NCBI RefSeq assembly: GCF_000422765.1
Contig: NZ_AUGR01000023.1
Coordinates: 1-64,000 of the forward strand
DNA length: 64,000 bases
Direction: 5' to 3'
Source: Neptunomonas japonica DSM 18939
GTDB taxonomy: Bacteria; Pseudomonadota; Gammaproteobacteria; Pseudomonadales; Balneatricaceae
Shown here: in pieces, positions 37,155 to 46,459 of the stretch
Layout: the number at the start of each line of letters is the position of its first letter
How positions within the stretch are numbered: position 1 is the stretch's first letter
The notes under the pieces: generated by a model
What the model was told of the DNA's origin: nothing
Database searches by the model: none
The model's input: only the letters and a program-made list of their open reading frames with translations
Made by a program: the position numbers and the translations under genes

Positions 37155-38437
37155 GCGGCCCCCTTAGTCTTACGCTCAAATAGTCGACGGAAAACGGGAA
37201 AGATATCAGCTACATCTTCGATGTGTTGCATTGCAAATTGTTCAGGGTGTTGCTGGTGGGTTTCTTGGTACTCATTCCACAGGTTTTGGTGTGGCCCATT
37301 GGTTATTTCTACGTAGGCGTAATACTGAACCAGCGGTAATATTTTTTCGCTAAGAAGTTTGCTGCATCGTTGTGAGTCGCCATCCCAGTTATCGCCATCA
37401 GATGCTTGAGCCACGTAAATATTCCAGTCACTACGAGGGTAGCGCTCTTGAAGAATATCTGCTGTGAGTTCCAGGGCACTAGAAACAATCGTACCGCCGG
37501 TTTCACGTGAGTAGAAAAACTCTTCTTCATCTACTTCTTTTGCATGCGTGTGATGTCGTACAAAAACTACTTCGATCTGTTTGTAGTTTCGCGTTAAAAA
37601 TAGATATAAAAGAATAAAGAAGCGCTTAGCAATCTCTTTGATAGATTGTGTCATAGAGCCTGAAACATCCATGATGCAAAACATCACAGCTTTGCTGGAA
37701 GGAACGGGAGTTTTTACAATGTTGTTGTAGCGCAAATCAAAATCATCAATAAACGGGATGCGTTTTTTGTTGATGTCCAGAGTTTTGATCTGTTCTTGTA
37801 AAGCATGTATTTTTTGGCTGTTCTCATCACTAATAGATTCTTTTTCCAGCGCCCATAATTGCTTTTTTAATTCTCTTATTTCGTCTCTATCAGAACCCGA
37901 AAGGGCAATGCGTCGAGCATGTGCTGCTCTGAGTGAGCGAACAATGTTCAGTTTGTCTGGTGAGCCTGCTTGCGTGAATCCTGCTCGGTGAGTTTCAAAC
38001 TGTGTGGTATCCATCAGTTGTTTTTTTACCAAGTAGGGGAGTTCTAACCCATCAAACATAAAGTCTAGAAACTCTTCTTGGTTGATAGAGAAAGAAAAGT
38101 CATCTTCTCCTTCACCTTGATTACTGGCTTGTCCTTGACCTGCGCCACCACCGCCTCCTCCTTGAGGACGTTGAAATTCATCACCAGTGTCGAACTCTTT
38201 GTTACCAGGGTAGACGCGTGTTTGTTTACCTCCTTGGCCATGATGAAGCATGGGTTCAGAGGTACCTTTGCGGGGGATTGTAATCTCTCCCCCGCGGTCC
38301 ATGTCTTGAATAGAACGTTTTTTGATCGATTCTTCAACAGCGTGTTTTATCTGTTTTTTATATCGGCGAAGAAAGCGCTGTCGATTGACAGCACTTTTCT
38401 TTTTACTATTGAGACGGCGATCAATGATGTAACTCAT
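37151..38437 (-). CDS. yeaH: YeaH, DUF444/VWA-like protein
   Basis: This 428-residue protein matches E. coli YeaH (427 aa). The N-terminus is highly basic ([24 protein letters not shown] at about 5-28). A glycine-rich linker ([10 protein letters not shown]) lies at about 93-103. The C-terminal half is a von Willebrand A-like domain with the MIDAS motif DVSGSM and the conserved [12 protein letters not shown]. YeaH partners the kinase YeaG in E. coli under nitrogen starvation and other stresses. It lies between prkA and spoVR. Confidence 0.94.
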   Translation of the reverse strand: MSYIIDRRLNSKKKSAVNRQRFLRRYKKQIKHAVEESIKKRSIQDMDRGGEITIPRKGTSEPMLHHGQGGKQTRVYPGNKEFDTGDEFQRPQGGGGGGAGQGQASNQGEGEDDFSFSINQEEFLDFMFDGLELPYLVKKQLMDTTQFETHRAGFTQAGSPDKLNIVRSLRAAHARRIALSGSDRDEIRELKKQLWALEKESISDENSQKIHALQEQIKTLDINKKRIPFIDDFDLRYNNIVKTPVPSSKAVMFCIMDVSGSMTQSIKEIAKRFFILLYLFLTRNYKQIEVVFVRHHTHAKEVDEEEFFYSRETGGTIVSSALELTADILQERYPRSDWNIYVAQASDGDNWDGDSQRCSKLLSEKILPLVQYYAYVEITNGPHQNLWNEYQETHQQHPEQFAMQHIEDVADIFPVFRRLFERKTKGAA

Positions 38438-38473
38438 GTTCCGTACTCCTTCTCGGCGAGAAACCGAATTCTG

Positions 38474-40396
38474 TTACTGGGATTTTCTAACGCGGATATA
38501 CCATTCAGATAACAAGCGTACTTGTTTCTCTGTATAGCCTCGTTCGGTCATCCGTTGCACAAATTCGCCATGCTTATTCTGCTCATCACTAGAGCCTTTC
38601 GCATTGAAAGAGATGACGGGTAGTAAGTCCTCAGTGTTGGAGAACATTTTTTTCTCGATAACGGAGCGCATTTTTTCATAGCTTGACCACGATGGGTTGT
38701 TACCATCGTTGCTGGCACGAGCACGTAATACGAAGTTAACAATTTCATGACGGAAATCTTTTGGATTACTAATGCCGGCAGGTTTCTCAATCTTCTCTAG
38801 TTCTTCGCTGATGGCCTGACGGTTAAGAATGTCGCCAGTTTCGGGGTCACGGTATTCCTGATCCTGAATCCAGAAATCAGCATAGGTGACGTATCGATCA
38901 AAAATATTTTGGCCGTACTCAGAATACGACTCTAGGTAGGCTGTTTGAATCTCTTTGCCCAAAAGTTCAATATATTTGGGTGCAATATATTCTTTTATGA
39001 AACCAATATATTTTTCTTGAACTTCAGGAGCAAATTGTTGCTGTTCTATCTCACGTTCTAATACATACATTAAATGAACAGGGTTAGCGGCGACTTCAGA
39101 AGGGTCAAAGTTGAAGACTTTTGAAAGAATCTTGAAGGCAAAACGGGTAGATAAGCCTTTCATTCCTTCATCAACACCGGCAAGGTCTTTATATTCCTGC
39201 ATTGATTTTGCTTTGGGGTCAGTGTCTTTCAGGTTTTCACCGTTATAAACACGCATTTTTGAATAAAGATTAGAATTTTCTGGTTCTTTCATGCGGGATA
39301 GTACAGAAAACTGCGCTAGCATATTTAGTGTGTCTGGAGCGCAAGGCGCTGCGTGTAAAGAACTGTTTTCTAAGAGCTTCTCGTATATTTTTATCTCTTC
39401 AGAAATACGTGTGCAATAAGGCACTTTGACAATATAAACTCGGTCAATAAAGGCCTCGTTAGTTTTATTGTTTTTAAATGTCTGCCACTCGGACTCATTG
39501 GAGTGAGCTAGGATAATACCGTCATAAGGGATGGCTCCCATTCCTTCGGTACTATTGTAGTTACCTTCTTGAGTGGCTGTTAAGAGAGGGTGAAGCACTT
39601 TTATCGGTGCTTTAAACATCTCAACAAACTCCATGACCCCTTGGTTCGCATGGCAAAGCGCACCCGAGAAGCTATAGGCATCTGGGTCATGTTGTGGAAA
39701 TTCTTCTAGCTTACGGATATCAACCTTACCGACAAGACAGGAAATATCTTGATTGTTTTCATCGCCGGGTTCGGTTTTTGCAATAGCAGTCTGGTTTAAA
39801 ATAGAGGGATATAATTTGACGACTTTAAACTTAGATATATCCCCTCCATATTCATGCAAGCGTTTTACTGCCCAGGGCGACATGATGCCTTTTAAATAGC
39901 GGTGCGGAATATTAAACTCTTCTTCAAGAATTACGGAGTCTTCTTCAGGGTTGAATAACCCTAGTGGAGACTCAAAAACTGGCGATCCTTTGATAGCATA
40001 GAAAGGAATCTTTTCCATTAGATGTTTCAGACGTTCAGCAAGTGAAGATTTACCGCCACCCACAGGGCCTAATAGATAAAGAATCTGTTTACGCTCTTCA
40101 AGTCCTTGAGCGGCATGGCGGAAGTAAGAAACAACGTTTTCTATGGCGTCTTCAGTACCATAAAATTCATGAAATGCTGGATAGAGTTTCATTACCTTAT
40201 TGGAAAAAATACGGCTTAGACGAGGGTCTTTTGCGGTATCAATTAGCTCAGGCTCCCCTATTGCTTGCAGCATCCTTTCTGCGGCACTGGCGTATGTCAT
40301 AGGGTCAGTTTTGCAGAGCTCAAGATACTCCGTGAGAGACATTTCTTCCTGTATTGTAGCGGTATAGCGCGATTTATAATTCTCAAAGATACCCAT
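38474..40396 (-). CDS. prkA: PrkA/YeaG serine protein kinase with AAA+ domain
   Basis: This 640-residue protein matches E. coli YeaG (644 aa). The N-terminal AAA+ region has the P-loop LLGPVGGGKSS (about 107-117), and the C-terminal PrkA domain is weakly related to cAMP-dependent kinase. The protein phosphorylates serines in stress responses. The frame opens at 40465, but ATG 40396 gives MGIFENYKSRY, equivalent to MNIFDHYRQRY of YeaG, with AAAGGTG upstream. It is the first gene of the prkA-yeaH-spoVR operon. Confidence 0.96.
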   Translation of the reverse strand: MGIFENYKSRYTATIQEEMSLTEYLELCKTDPMTYASAAERMLQAIGEPELIDTAKDPRLSRIFSNKVMKLYPAFHEFYGTEDAIENVVSYFRHAAQGLEERKQILYLLGPVGGGKSSLAERLKHLMEKIPFYAIKGSPVFESPLGLFNPEEDSVILEEEFNIPHRYLKGIMSPWAVKRLHEYGGDISKFKVVKLYPSILNQTAIAKTEPGDENNQDISCLVGKVDIRKLEEFPQHDPDAYSFSGALCHANQGVMEFVEMFKAPIKVLHPLLTATQEGNYNSTEGMGAIPYDGIILAHSNESEWQTFKNNKTNEAFIDRVYIVKVPYCTRISEEIKIYEKLLENSSLHAAPCAPDTLNMLAQFSVLSRMKEPENSNLYSKMRVYNGENLKDTDPKAKSMQEYKDLAGVDEGMKGLSTRFAFKILSKVFNFDPSEVAANPVHLMYVLEREIEQQQFAPEVQEKYIGFIKEYIAPKYIELLGKEIQTAYLESYSEYGQNIFDRYVTYADFWIQDQEYRDPETGDILNRQAISEELEKIEKPAGISNPKDFRHEIVNFVLRARASNDGNNPSWSSYEKMRSVIEKKMFSNTEDLLPVISFNAKGSSDEQNKHGEFVQRMTERGYTEKQVRLLSEWYIRVRKSQ

Positions 40397-40544
40397 TACA
40401 TTCACCTTTATGTTTGCTGGCGAGCTGGTCAAGGCGCTGAATAGAAAAGCTTTATTTTGAAGCACCTATAATTTCAGTGTAGCTCACACTTTACATTTAT
40501 ATTCGCTAATTTTTAGACCTTTTGTCTAAGCTCTTGGTTTCATT

Positions 40545-41666
40545 TTAGTTTAAGTTATCTTCTAACGAACGTATGAAAACACTTAAAAAACGAGCTGCTT
40601 CGCCCCCTGTAGCGACTCTGTGGTCAAAAGTTAGAGAGATTGGTAATACTTTTCCAATCTCTATCTTTCCGTTACGTACAACGGCCTCATTTCGGATTAC
40701 ACCTGCGCCAATAATAGCCACCTGTGGCGGTACAATGATGGGAGTAGCGTACCGGCCAGCCATAGTGCCGAAGTTGGTTAATGTAATCGTTGCCCCCTGT
40801 AGCTCTGCTGCAGGAATAGTTCTGGCGAGTACATCGCTACGTAATTGGTCAAGGCCTTCGCGTAGTGCTGTTTCTGAGCGCCCTGCAATATTCCTTAACA
40901 CCGGTACAAATAGGCCTTTATCTGTATCAACAGCAACGCCGAGGTCAATATGCTGGTGCTGGCGTAATGTCAGTTGCTGACCATCAAACCAGCTATTAAG
41001 AATAGGTTCGTGCTGGCACGCAGCAGCAATCGCTTGGATAAGACGCATCGTAATATCCGCTTTAGCCGGCCAGTGACTAATGTGTGCATCTTCAAAAAGA
41101 GAAACGGGCACTATTTGGGCGTGTGCTTGGCTCATGTTGATGGCCATATGTTTACGAACGCCCTTTAAGCGCTCTGGTGCACCAAAAGTTTTGTTAAAGC
41201 GAGCAGCGTGCTCAACATCATGGGTACTTATCGTGCCTTGTTGGCCTGAGCCTTTAATGGTGTCAAGATCAATGTCTAAGCGATTAGCTAATGCTCGTAT
41301 TGCAGGAGTCGCTCGTTGTTGTCTATGAGCAAGAGAGCTGGGCGATGCTCCAATAATAAAGGTGTCCTCCTGACTCGCTGTCTCTGCGGTCACTAGAGAC
41401 CCAACAACGGTGCCTGCATCTTCTTCCTTATCATCGCTAATAAACTCGACCAAAGGCTCTCCTGTATGAACTGTATCGCCTTCAGCACCAAAAAGGTGGG
41501 CGATGATTCCTGTCTGAGGAGAGGGAACGTCAATGACTGCTTTTGCTGTTTCAACAGAAACCAATAGCTGATCTTCATCAACATGGTCACCTTCGCTGAC
41601 ATGCCATTCGAGAATATCCGCTTCTGGCAGTCCTTCGCCTAGGTCCGGTAATTTAAAGTATTTCAT
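40545..41666 (-). CDS. bkdB: Branched-chain 2-oxoacid dehydrogenase, E2 (lipoamide acyltransferase)
   Basis: This is a 373-residue E2 subunit. The N-terminal lipoyl domain carries Lys42 (VETAKAVID). A peripheral E1/E3-binding domain (ATPAIRALANRLDIDLDTIKGSG) lies at about 118-140. The C-terminal catalytic domain ends with the DHRVATGG motif (catalytic His349). It is short for an E2, with one lipoyl domain and little linker. It lies 1 nt after the E1-beta gene. No E3 gene follows, so a shared lipoamide dehydrogenase must be used. Confidence 0.9.
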   Translation of the reverse strand: MKYFKLPDLGEGLPEADILEWHVSEGDHVDEDQLLVSVETAKAVIDVPSPQTGIIAHLFGAEGDTVHTGEPLVEFISDDKEEDAGTVVGSLVTAETASQEDTFIIGASPSSLAHRQQRATPAIRALANRLDIDLDTIKGSGQQGTISTHDVEHAARFNKTFGAPERLKGVRKHMAINMSQAHAQIVPVSLFEDAHISHWPAKADITMRLIQAIAAACQHEPILNSWFDGQQLTLRQHQHIDLGVAVDTDKGLFVPVLRNIAGRSETALREGLDQLRSDVLARTIPAAELQGATITLTNFGTMAGRYATPIIVPPQVAIIGAGVIRNEAVVRNGKIEIGKVLPISLTFDHRVATGGEAARFLSVFIRSLEDNLN

Positions 41667-41667
41667 A

Positions 41668-42657
41668 TTATGCGAACTCCATCGTGCGTTTTGCAGCGTC
41701 GATAATCTGTATTGTCAGGGGCATGTATTGATCTTCTAGTCGAAAATAAGGCATGACAGTGTCGTAACCTGCGACACGGGCGACTGGCGCGCGTAAATCC
41801 ATCAGTGCCTCGCTTGCTAATAGGCTGGCAATTTCCGAACCCACAGAACAGCTTAAAGGAGCCTCTTGAATAATGACGCACCGGCCAGTTTTACCGACAG
41901 AGGCTAAAATGGTTTCTCGGTCGAGTGGGTTCATAGAGGCCACATCGATGACTTCGCATTGGATGCCTTCATCAGCCAAGTGGTCTGCCGCTTCTAGTGT
42001 TTCTTTGATCATCGCCCCCCAGCTGATTAAGCTAATATCAGCGCCTTCGCGCAAAGTGAAGCAGGTATCTAAAGGCAGTGCTTGGCCATTATCTTCAACG
42101 ATTTGATTCTGACTTCGGTATATACGTTTGGGTTCGAGGAATATGACAGGGTCAGGGTTTTGTATGGCTGACAACAGCAATCCATAGGCACGTTGTGGTG
42201 ACGAGGGTATGACAACTCTTAGGCCTGGTATTTGTGCAAAGATGGCTTCGGTGCTTTCGGAGTGGTGCTCAGGTGCATGAATACCTCCGCCATAAGGTGC
42301 ACGAATAACAAGCGGGCAACTGAGGCGACCACGGGTCCTGTTGCGTAGGCGGGCAGCATGACAAATGATGTGTTCCATTGCGGGAAAAATAAAACCCAGA
42401 AACTGAATTTCTGCTATTGGTTTTAAGCCTTGGGCAGCCATACCTATGGATAACCCTGCAATCATATTCTCGGCGAGAGGTGTGTCCATCACGCGTTTCA
42501 TACCAAAGCTTTCTTTTAGGCCAATAGTGGCACGAAAAACACCGCCGTTTGTACCGACATCTTCGCCCAGTAATACCACGTCATCATCATTTCTCATGGC
42601 ATGATGCAACGCTAAATTGATGGCTTCTACCATGCAAATGGCTTGTTGAGTGCTCAT
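41668..42657 (-). CDS. bkdA2: Branched-chain 2-oxoacid dehydrogenase, E1 beta
   Basis: This 329-residue transketolase-type beta subunit has the conserved LLGEDVGTNGGVFRAT, DTPLAENMIAGLSIGMA and APYGGGIHAPEHHSES blocks. The beta subunit completes the thiamine diphosphate site with E1-alpha. Substrate choice cannot be read from the sequence; neighbouring leucine-type dehydrogenase and E2 genes suggest branched-chain 2-oxoacids. Its start overlaps the E1-alpha stop by 1 nt. Confidence 0.92.
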   Translation of the reverse strand: MSTQQAICMVEAINLALHHAMRNDDDVVLLGEDVGTNGGVFRATIGLKESFGMKRVMDTPLAENMIAGLSIGMAAQGLKPIAEIQFLGFIFPAMEHIICHAARLRNRTRGRLSCPLVIRAPYGGGIHAPEHHSESTEAIFAQIPGLRVVIPSSPQRAYGLLLSAIQNPDPVIFLEPKRIYRSQNQIVEDNGQALPLDTCFTLREGADISLISWGAMIKETLEAADHLADEGIQCEVIDVASMNPLDRETILASVGKTGRCVIIQEAPLSCSVGSEIASLLASEALMDLRAPVARVAGYDTVMPYFRLEDQYMPLTIQIIDAAKRTMEFA

Positions 42658-43736
42658 TATGATACCCCCTTATCGCTTCTAGCAATGGCGATTTCTCTTT
42701 GCTTTTTGAGCTGCAAGGGTAGTTCAGCATATAGATAGTCAAACATTGCACTTGCAGGTTGGGGAGACGTTTCTAAGTACTGATCCACAGCTTCTTGTAT
42801 GAGTGTTGTGGTGTGTTGTAACCACTGTGTTTCATTGCTTTCATTCCACCATCCTTGAGCATGTAAGTAATCACGTAAACGCTTGATAGGTTCTTTGTCC
42901 CAACCTGTTTTCAGCGCGTCCGGGTGACGGTAACGGGTCGCGTCGTCAGCGGTGGTGTGATCAGATAAACGATAACTAACCGCTTCGATGAGAGTGGGCC
43001 CTTTTCCTTCACGTGCTCGTATTAATGCTTGCTCCACACTTTGGTGAAGAGCAATAACATCATTGCCATCTACCTGCTCGCCTCGAATGCCCGCTCCGAG
43101 CGCCTTTTGGGCAAGCGTTGGGGCAATTGACTGTAATGCACGAGGTACAGAAATCGCCCATTGATTGTTATTAATGATAAATACAACAGGCAGCTGCCAG
43201 ACTCCGGCAACGTTTAATGCTTCCATGAAGTCACCTTTGGAAGTGGCGCCATCACCTAGCATAGAAACAGTTGCACGTTGTTGGTCGCGGATTTTTATAG
43301 CACTGGCGACACCGCAAGCATGAAGGCATTGGGTGGCGATGGGTACACAGTTCGGGAAGTCTTCTCCCTGTGCGGGTGAACTATTGCCTCTTTCATCACC
43401 ACCCCAATAGAGTAGAACCTCTGATAATTTCATGCCTCGGACCATCTGCATGGCATGGTTGCGATAGTAAGGCACCAATACATCTTCTTTTTTCATCAAA
43501 GACGCAGTGACAACGTCGATGGCTTCACAGCCTGCAGAGGATGCGTAAGTGCCGAGCTGTCCGGTTCGTTGTAAAGCGATGGCCTTGTTATCGAATTGTC
43601 GAGCAATCACCATTTGTTGGTAATAACGTACCAGTGTTTCATCAATGAGCGCCCACTCAGGAAGTGTATTAACAACCTCGCTCTGTTCGTCCATATATTG
43701 ATAAAAAGGAATCTGTCCTTCAAAGGAAATGCTCAT
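42657..43736 (-). CDS. bkdA1: Branched-chain 2-oxoacid dehydrogenase, E1 alpha
   Basis: This 359-residue thiamine-diphosphate-binding subunit decarboxylates the 2-oxoacid. The cofactor motif GDGATSKGDFMEALNVAGVW...NNNQ lies at about 158-190. YYRNHAMQMVRGM and the phosphorylation-loop-like RLSDHTTADDATRYR are typical of E1-alpha subunits of branched-chain complexes. It is coupled to the upstream dehydrogenase gene by an ATGA overlap. Confidence 0.92.
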   Translation of the reverse strand: MSISFEGQIPFYQYMDEQSEVVNTLPEWALIDETLVRYYQQMVIARQFDNKAIALQRTGQLGTYASSAGCEAIDVVTASLMKKEDVLVPYYRNHAMQMVRGMKLSEVLLYWGGDERGNSSPAQGEDFPNCVPIATQCLHACGVASAIKIRDQQRATVSMLGDGATSKGDFMEALNVAGVWQLPVVFIINNNQWAISVPRALQSIAPTLAQKALGAGIRGEQVDGNDVIALHQSVEQALIRAREGKGPTLIEAVSYRLSDHTTADDATRYRHPDALKTGWDKEPIKRLRDYLHAQGWWNESNETQWLQHTTTLIQEAVDQYLETSPQPASAMFDYLYAELPLQLKKQREIAIARSDKGVS

Positions 43737-44791
43737 AAGTTAGCCCTCTTATCTGTTTTTGCCACAGCACTTGCACGGTTTAAAATAGCCTCCGCCTTTT
43801 GGTTGGCTAGGGCGAAAGGTGGAATTGAACTGGAGTGAGACGATAGCAAAAGGTCGGTCAGCGTGGTGCCAATTGTTGTTACTTGGTGGTGGATTGTTTG
43901 CGTGTTTTCGCCGGCATGAGTGAGAGCAACAAAGATCAGACCTCCACTATTAACGATATAGTCAGGTAAGTAGAGAATGTCTCGCTGATGAAGTGAATAG
44001 CCATCTTTAGGGCTGTTTAGCTGGTTGTTGGCTGAGCCTACAATAATTTGTGCTTTGATTGTGCCGATGGTTCTTTCATTGAGTATTGCACCTAAACCAC
44101 AAGGGCAGAAAATATCGACATCGGCGGTATATATATCATCAGGGGCTACTGCGGTTGCATGGAACTCGTCAACGGCAGCTTTTATCAAATTATTATTAAT
44201 ATCGGTAACAGTTAGATGCGCGCCTTCAAGTGATAAATGTGAGGCAACAGCCATACCGACATGCCCCAATCCTTGAATAGAAACGCGGGTGCCCTCTAGA
44301 TCACCCTTACCAAACAGGTATTTGACTGCAGCTTTCATGCTTTGGATTACACCCAGGGCGGTGTATGGCGAAGGGTCACCTGAACTGTTTGTGCAGGTCA
44401 CCCCGTGGGTGCTTTGTGCAATAGCATCCATATCTGAGGTTAACGTGCCGCTATCCATAGCAGTGATGTAGCGGCCTTGAAGTTGTTCGATGCACTGGCC
44501 AAATGAGCGCATTAACGCTTGACGATCAAACTCTTTATTGGGAAGCATAATGACTGACTTTCCACCGCCATGTGGCAAACCTGCTAAGGCTGCTTTGTAG
44601 CTCATTCCTTTGGCTAAAGTTAGGGCGTCCTTTATTGCATCGTCACTACTAGAGTACGGAATGAAGCGACAGCCACCAATCGCAGGGCCAAGAGTCGTTG
44701 AATGGATGGCAATGATCGCTTGTAAGCTAGTTGCCGCATCGTGATATAAGTGCAGATCCGAGGTGCCTACGTATTCCATCTGGGTAAACAT
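43733..44791 (-). CDS. Leucine/valine/phenylalanine-type amino acid dehydrogenase (ELFV family)
   Basis: This 352-residue NAD-dependent enzyme deaminates an L-amino acid to the 2-oxoacid. Gly-rich GPAIGGCRF, the active-site lysine stretch GLPHGGGKSV, the second catalytic region MDSGTLTSDMD and the dinucleotide fold QGLGHVGMAVASHL are present. It heads the operon feeding E1 and E2, which points to leucine, valine or isoleucine, not phenylalanine. A strong GGAGGA ribosome site precedes ATG. The upstream region holds two palindromes that may control the operon. Confidence 0.9.
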   Translation of the reverse strand: MFTQMEYVGTSDLHLYHDAATSLQAIIAIHSTTLGPAIGGCRFIPYSSSDDAIKDALTLAKGMSYKAALAGLPHGGGKSVIMLPNKEFDRQALMRSFGQCIEQLQGRYITAMDSGTLTSDMDAIAQSTHGVTCTNSSGDPSPYTALGVIQSMKAAVKYLFGKGDLEGTRVSIQGLGHVGMAVASHLSLEGAHLTVTDINNNLIKAAVDEFHATAVAPDDIYTADVDIFCPCGLGAILNERTIGTIKAQIIVGSANNQLNSPKDGYSLHQRDILYLPDYIVNSGGLIFVALTHAGENTQTIHHQVTTIGTTLTDLLLSSHSSSIPPFALANQKAEAILNRASAVAKTDKRANL

Positions 44792-44932
44792 AACGGGATC
44801 CTCCGTTGTAGTTAACTGTGGAAATCAGGTTGTTTAATACATCCGCTTTTTTTAATGCTTATTATCTGGATAGCACAATTCGCAGGAAAGTTCCGCCAGT
44901 ATTTAATTATTATGTTTTTAGATTGATGTTTA

Positions 44933-44947
44933 TTTTGCGTCGCAAAA
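44933..44947. promoter_or_regulatory. Candidate operator TTTTGCG-T-CGCAAAA
   Basis: A perfect 15-bp palindrome with 7-bp arms, 142 nt upstream of the dehydrogenase start. The GC-rich core in an AT-rich region and the exact symmetry suggest a dimeric repressor or activator site. Which regulator is unknown. Confidence 0.5.
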
Positions 44948-44955
44948 AATATACA

Positions 44956-44980
44956 AATTAGCGGCTTAGATAAGCTAATT
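44956..44980. promoter_or_regulatory. Candidate operator AATTAGC-N11-GCTAATT
   Basis: Perfect 7-bp arms with an 11-bp spacer that itself contains part of GCTTAGATAAGC. It lies 9 bp from the preceding palindrome. Proposed from symmetry only. Confidence 0.4.
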
Positions 44981-45201
44981 CACTGTAATAAGGGATATTT
45001 AGCTAAAATATTGTGCATTGAAGCAAATTTAAATAAATTTTAGAAAATTAAAAGAAACTGAAGACTCTGAATGTTTGAGTATGCTGGTCGATAAAGTACA
45101 ATTATTAGTAATAAAAATGTAAAGATGATCGGCTGTACTAGAATATAAGTGGTACATTACGAGTTAATAATTATTTTTGTTCAACGTGATTCGGGTTATT
45201 C

Positions 45202-46413
45202 ATGCGCAAGCTTAAAACAATGGTACTTAACTCTGTTCTTTGCGGCTCTTTTCTATTGAGCTCCTTGCCGTTGCACGCAGCATCGGATTACGGCATCTCT
45301 GAAGGTAATGAAGAGCTATTGTTAAAAGGCTTGGAGTCCCTAGCTTCTCAGCAATTTGATACAGCGTTATCGCAGTTTAAAGAGCTGACGATCAAACGTC
45401 CCGACTTTCGTTTGGCGCAGTTGGTATACGCTGATTTGATGGCGTCTCAAGCTAACCCTTTGGGGCAAATTGGTAGTGAAAGAATTCAAAAAAAGAAAGA
45501 GATAAACGGCCTTATTGATGAAGCACGTGCTCGGTTATTGATTAATAAAGATAAACCAAGAGTTGGATTGATTCCTAGTAGCTTGATAAAAATGAGTGAC
45601 GATCAAAAATACCTGATTGCTATTGATACAAAATTCTCTCGGTTATTTGTTTTTGAAAATCGCCAAGGTGTACCAACACTGATAAAAGATTACTACGCAT
45701 CTTATGGGCGTGGCGGCACTGAAAAAACTAAAAGAGGTGATTTAAAAACACCGCTTGGTGTTTATTTTGTAACGAATCGTTTTTTTGATTCGCGCCTTCC
45801 TGAGCGTTATGGCTCTGGAGCATTACCTATAAATTACCCAAACGTATGGGATTCACGCAAGGGGCGTACGGGAAGTGGAATATGGGTACATGGGTCTCCT
45901 GTGGATACGTATAGCCGCCCACCAAAAGCGAGTGAAGGTTGCATTTCGCTGACAAATCCAGACTTTATTGACCTTGATAAACTGATTGATATAAAGAACA
46001 CGCCTGTTTTGATTGGTAGTGACTTTAAATGGATTGATCAAAAAAATTGGATTGCTCAACAAAATGAAATTCAGCAGTATGTAGAGCAATGGCGTGTTGA
46101 CTGGGAAAGCCAAGAGCATAGTCGCTATATCACTCATTACTCTAAAAAATACAGTGATGGTGTTCGTAACTACCAAGCGTATTCTGACTATAAGAAACGT
46201 ATTAACGCTAGCAAAGAGTTTATTAAAGTTGATTTGAAGGACATAAGCCTTTTCCGTTACCCAAATGACCCTAACCTGATGGTGGCTACCTTTAACCAGA
46301 ATTATGAATCAAATAATTATGCCGGCGAGTCTGTAAAGCGCCAGTATTGGGTTAAAGAAGAAGGGCAGTGGAAAATCGCTTACGAAGGTAAGCCTTCCAA
46401 AGGTAAGCCATAA
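45202..46413 (+). CDS. L,D-transpeptidase (YkuD) with C-terminal NTF2-like domain
   Basis: This is a 403-residue periplasmic enzyme. A signal peptide ends near residue 26 (LPLHA). Residues about 35-85 look like a short TPR-type helical repeat. The YkuD domain (about 135-272) has His230 in WVHGSP and Cys247 in ASEGCISL, the catalytic pair of L,D-transpeptidases, which cross-link peptidoglycan or attach proteins to it. The C-terminal 115 residues (about 288-396) form a separate alpha+beta domain of Cds6/NTF2-like type that recurs in the next two genes. It is probably co-transcribed with the gene 46 nt downstream. Confidence 0.92.
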   Translation: MRKLKTMVLNSVLCGSFLLSSLPLHAASDYGISEGNEELLLKGLESLASQQFDTALSQFKELTIKRPDFRLAQLVYADLMASQANPLGQIGSERIQKKKEINGLIDEARARLLINKDKPRVGLIPSSLIKMSDDQKYLIAIDTKFSRLFVFENRQGVPTLIKDYYASYGRGGTEKTKRGDLKTPLGVYFVTNRFFDSRLPERYGSGALPINYPNVWDSRKGRTGSGIWVHGSPVDTYSRPPKASEGCISLTNPDFIDLDKLIDIKNTPVLIGSDFKWIDQKNWIAQQNEIQQYVEQWRVDWESQEHSRYITHYSKKYSDGVRNYQAYSDYKKRINASKEFIKVDLKDISLFRYPNDPNLMVATFNQNYESNNYAGESVKRQYWVKEEGQWKIAYEGKPSKGKP

Positions 46414-46459
46414 GAAGTGCTGCGTATTGTTTCAATTATCATTGTGCTTAGAGAGATGA

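Larger units (their letters stand above)
44792..45201. other. 410-bp intergenic region between divergent operons
   Basis: This AT-rich, gene-free stretch separates the dehydrogenase/bkd operon (leftward) from the L,D-transpeptidase gene (rightward) and must hold both promoters. It contains three symmetrical elements: 44933-44947, 44956-44980 and TTATTA-G-TAATAA at 45102-45114. I see no small gene or structured RNA in it. Confidence 0.7.

Noticed and set aside
38078-38512. 144-codon plus-strand open frame
   Set aside because: It covers the yeaH 5' end and the prkA 3' end on the other strand, both well conserved genes, so it is a shadow.
40513-40529. Hairpin TTAGAC-ctttt-GTCTAA downstream of the E2 gene as a terminator
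   Set aside because: Short stem and no T-run in either direction; E2 lacks a clear terminator, but this one is not convincing.
45102-45114. TTATTA-G-TAATAA palindrome before the L,D-transpeptidase gene
   Set aside because: Symmetric but made only of A and T apart from the centre; such palindromes are common in AT-rich spacers.
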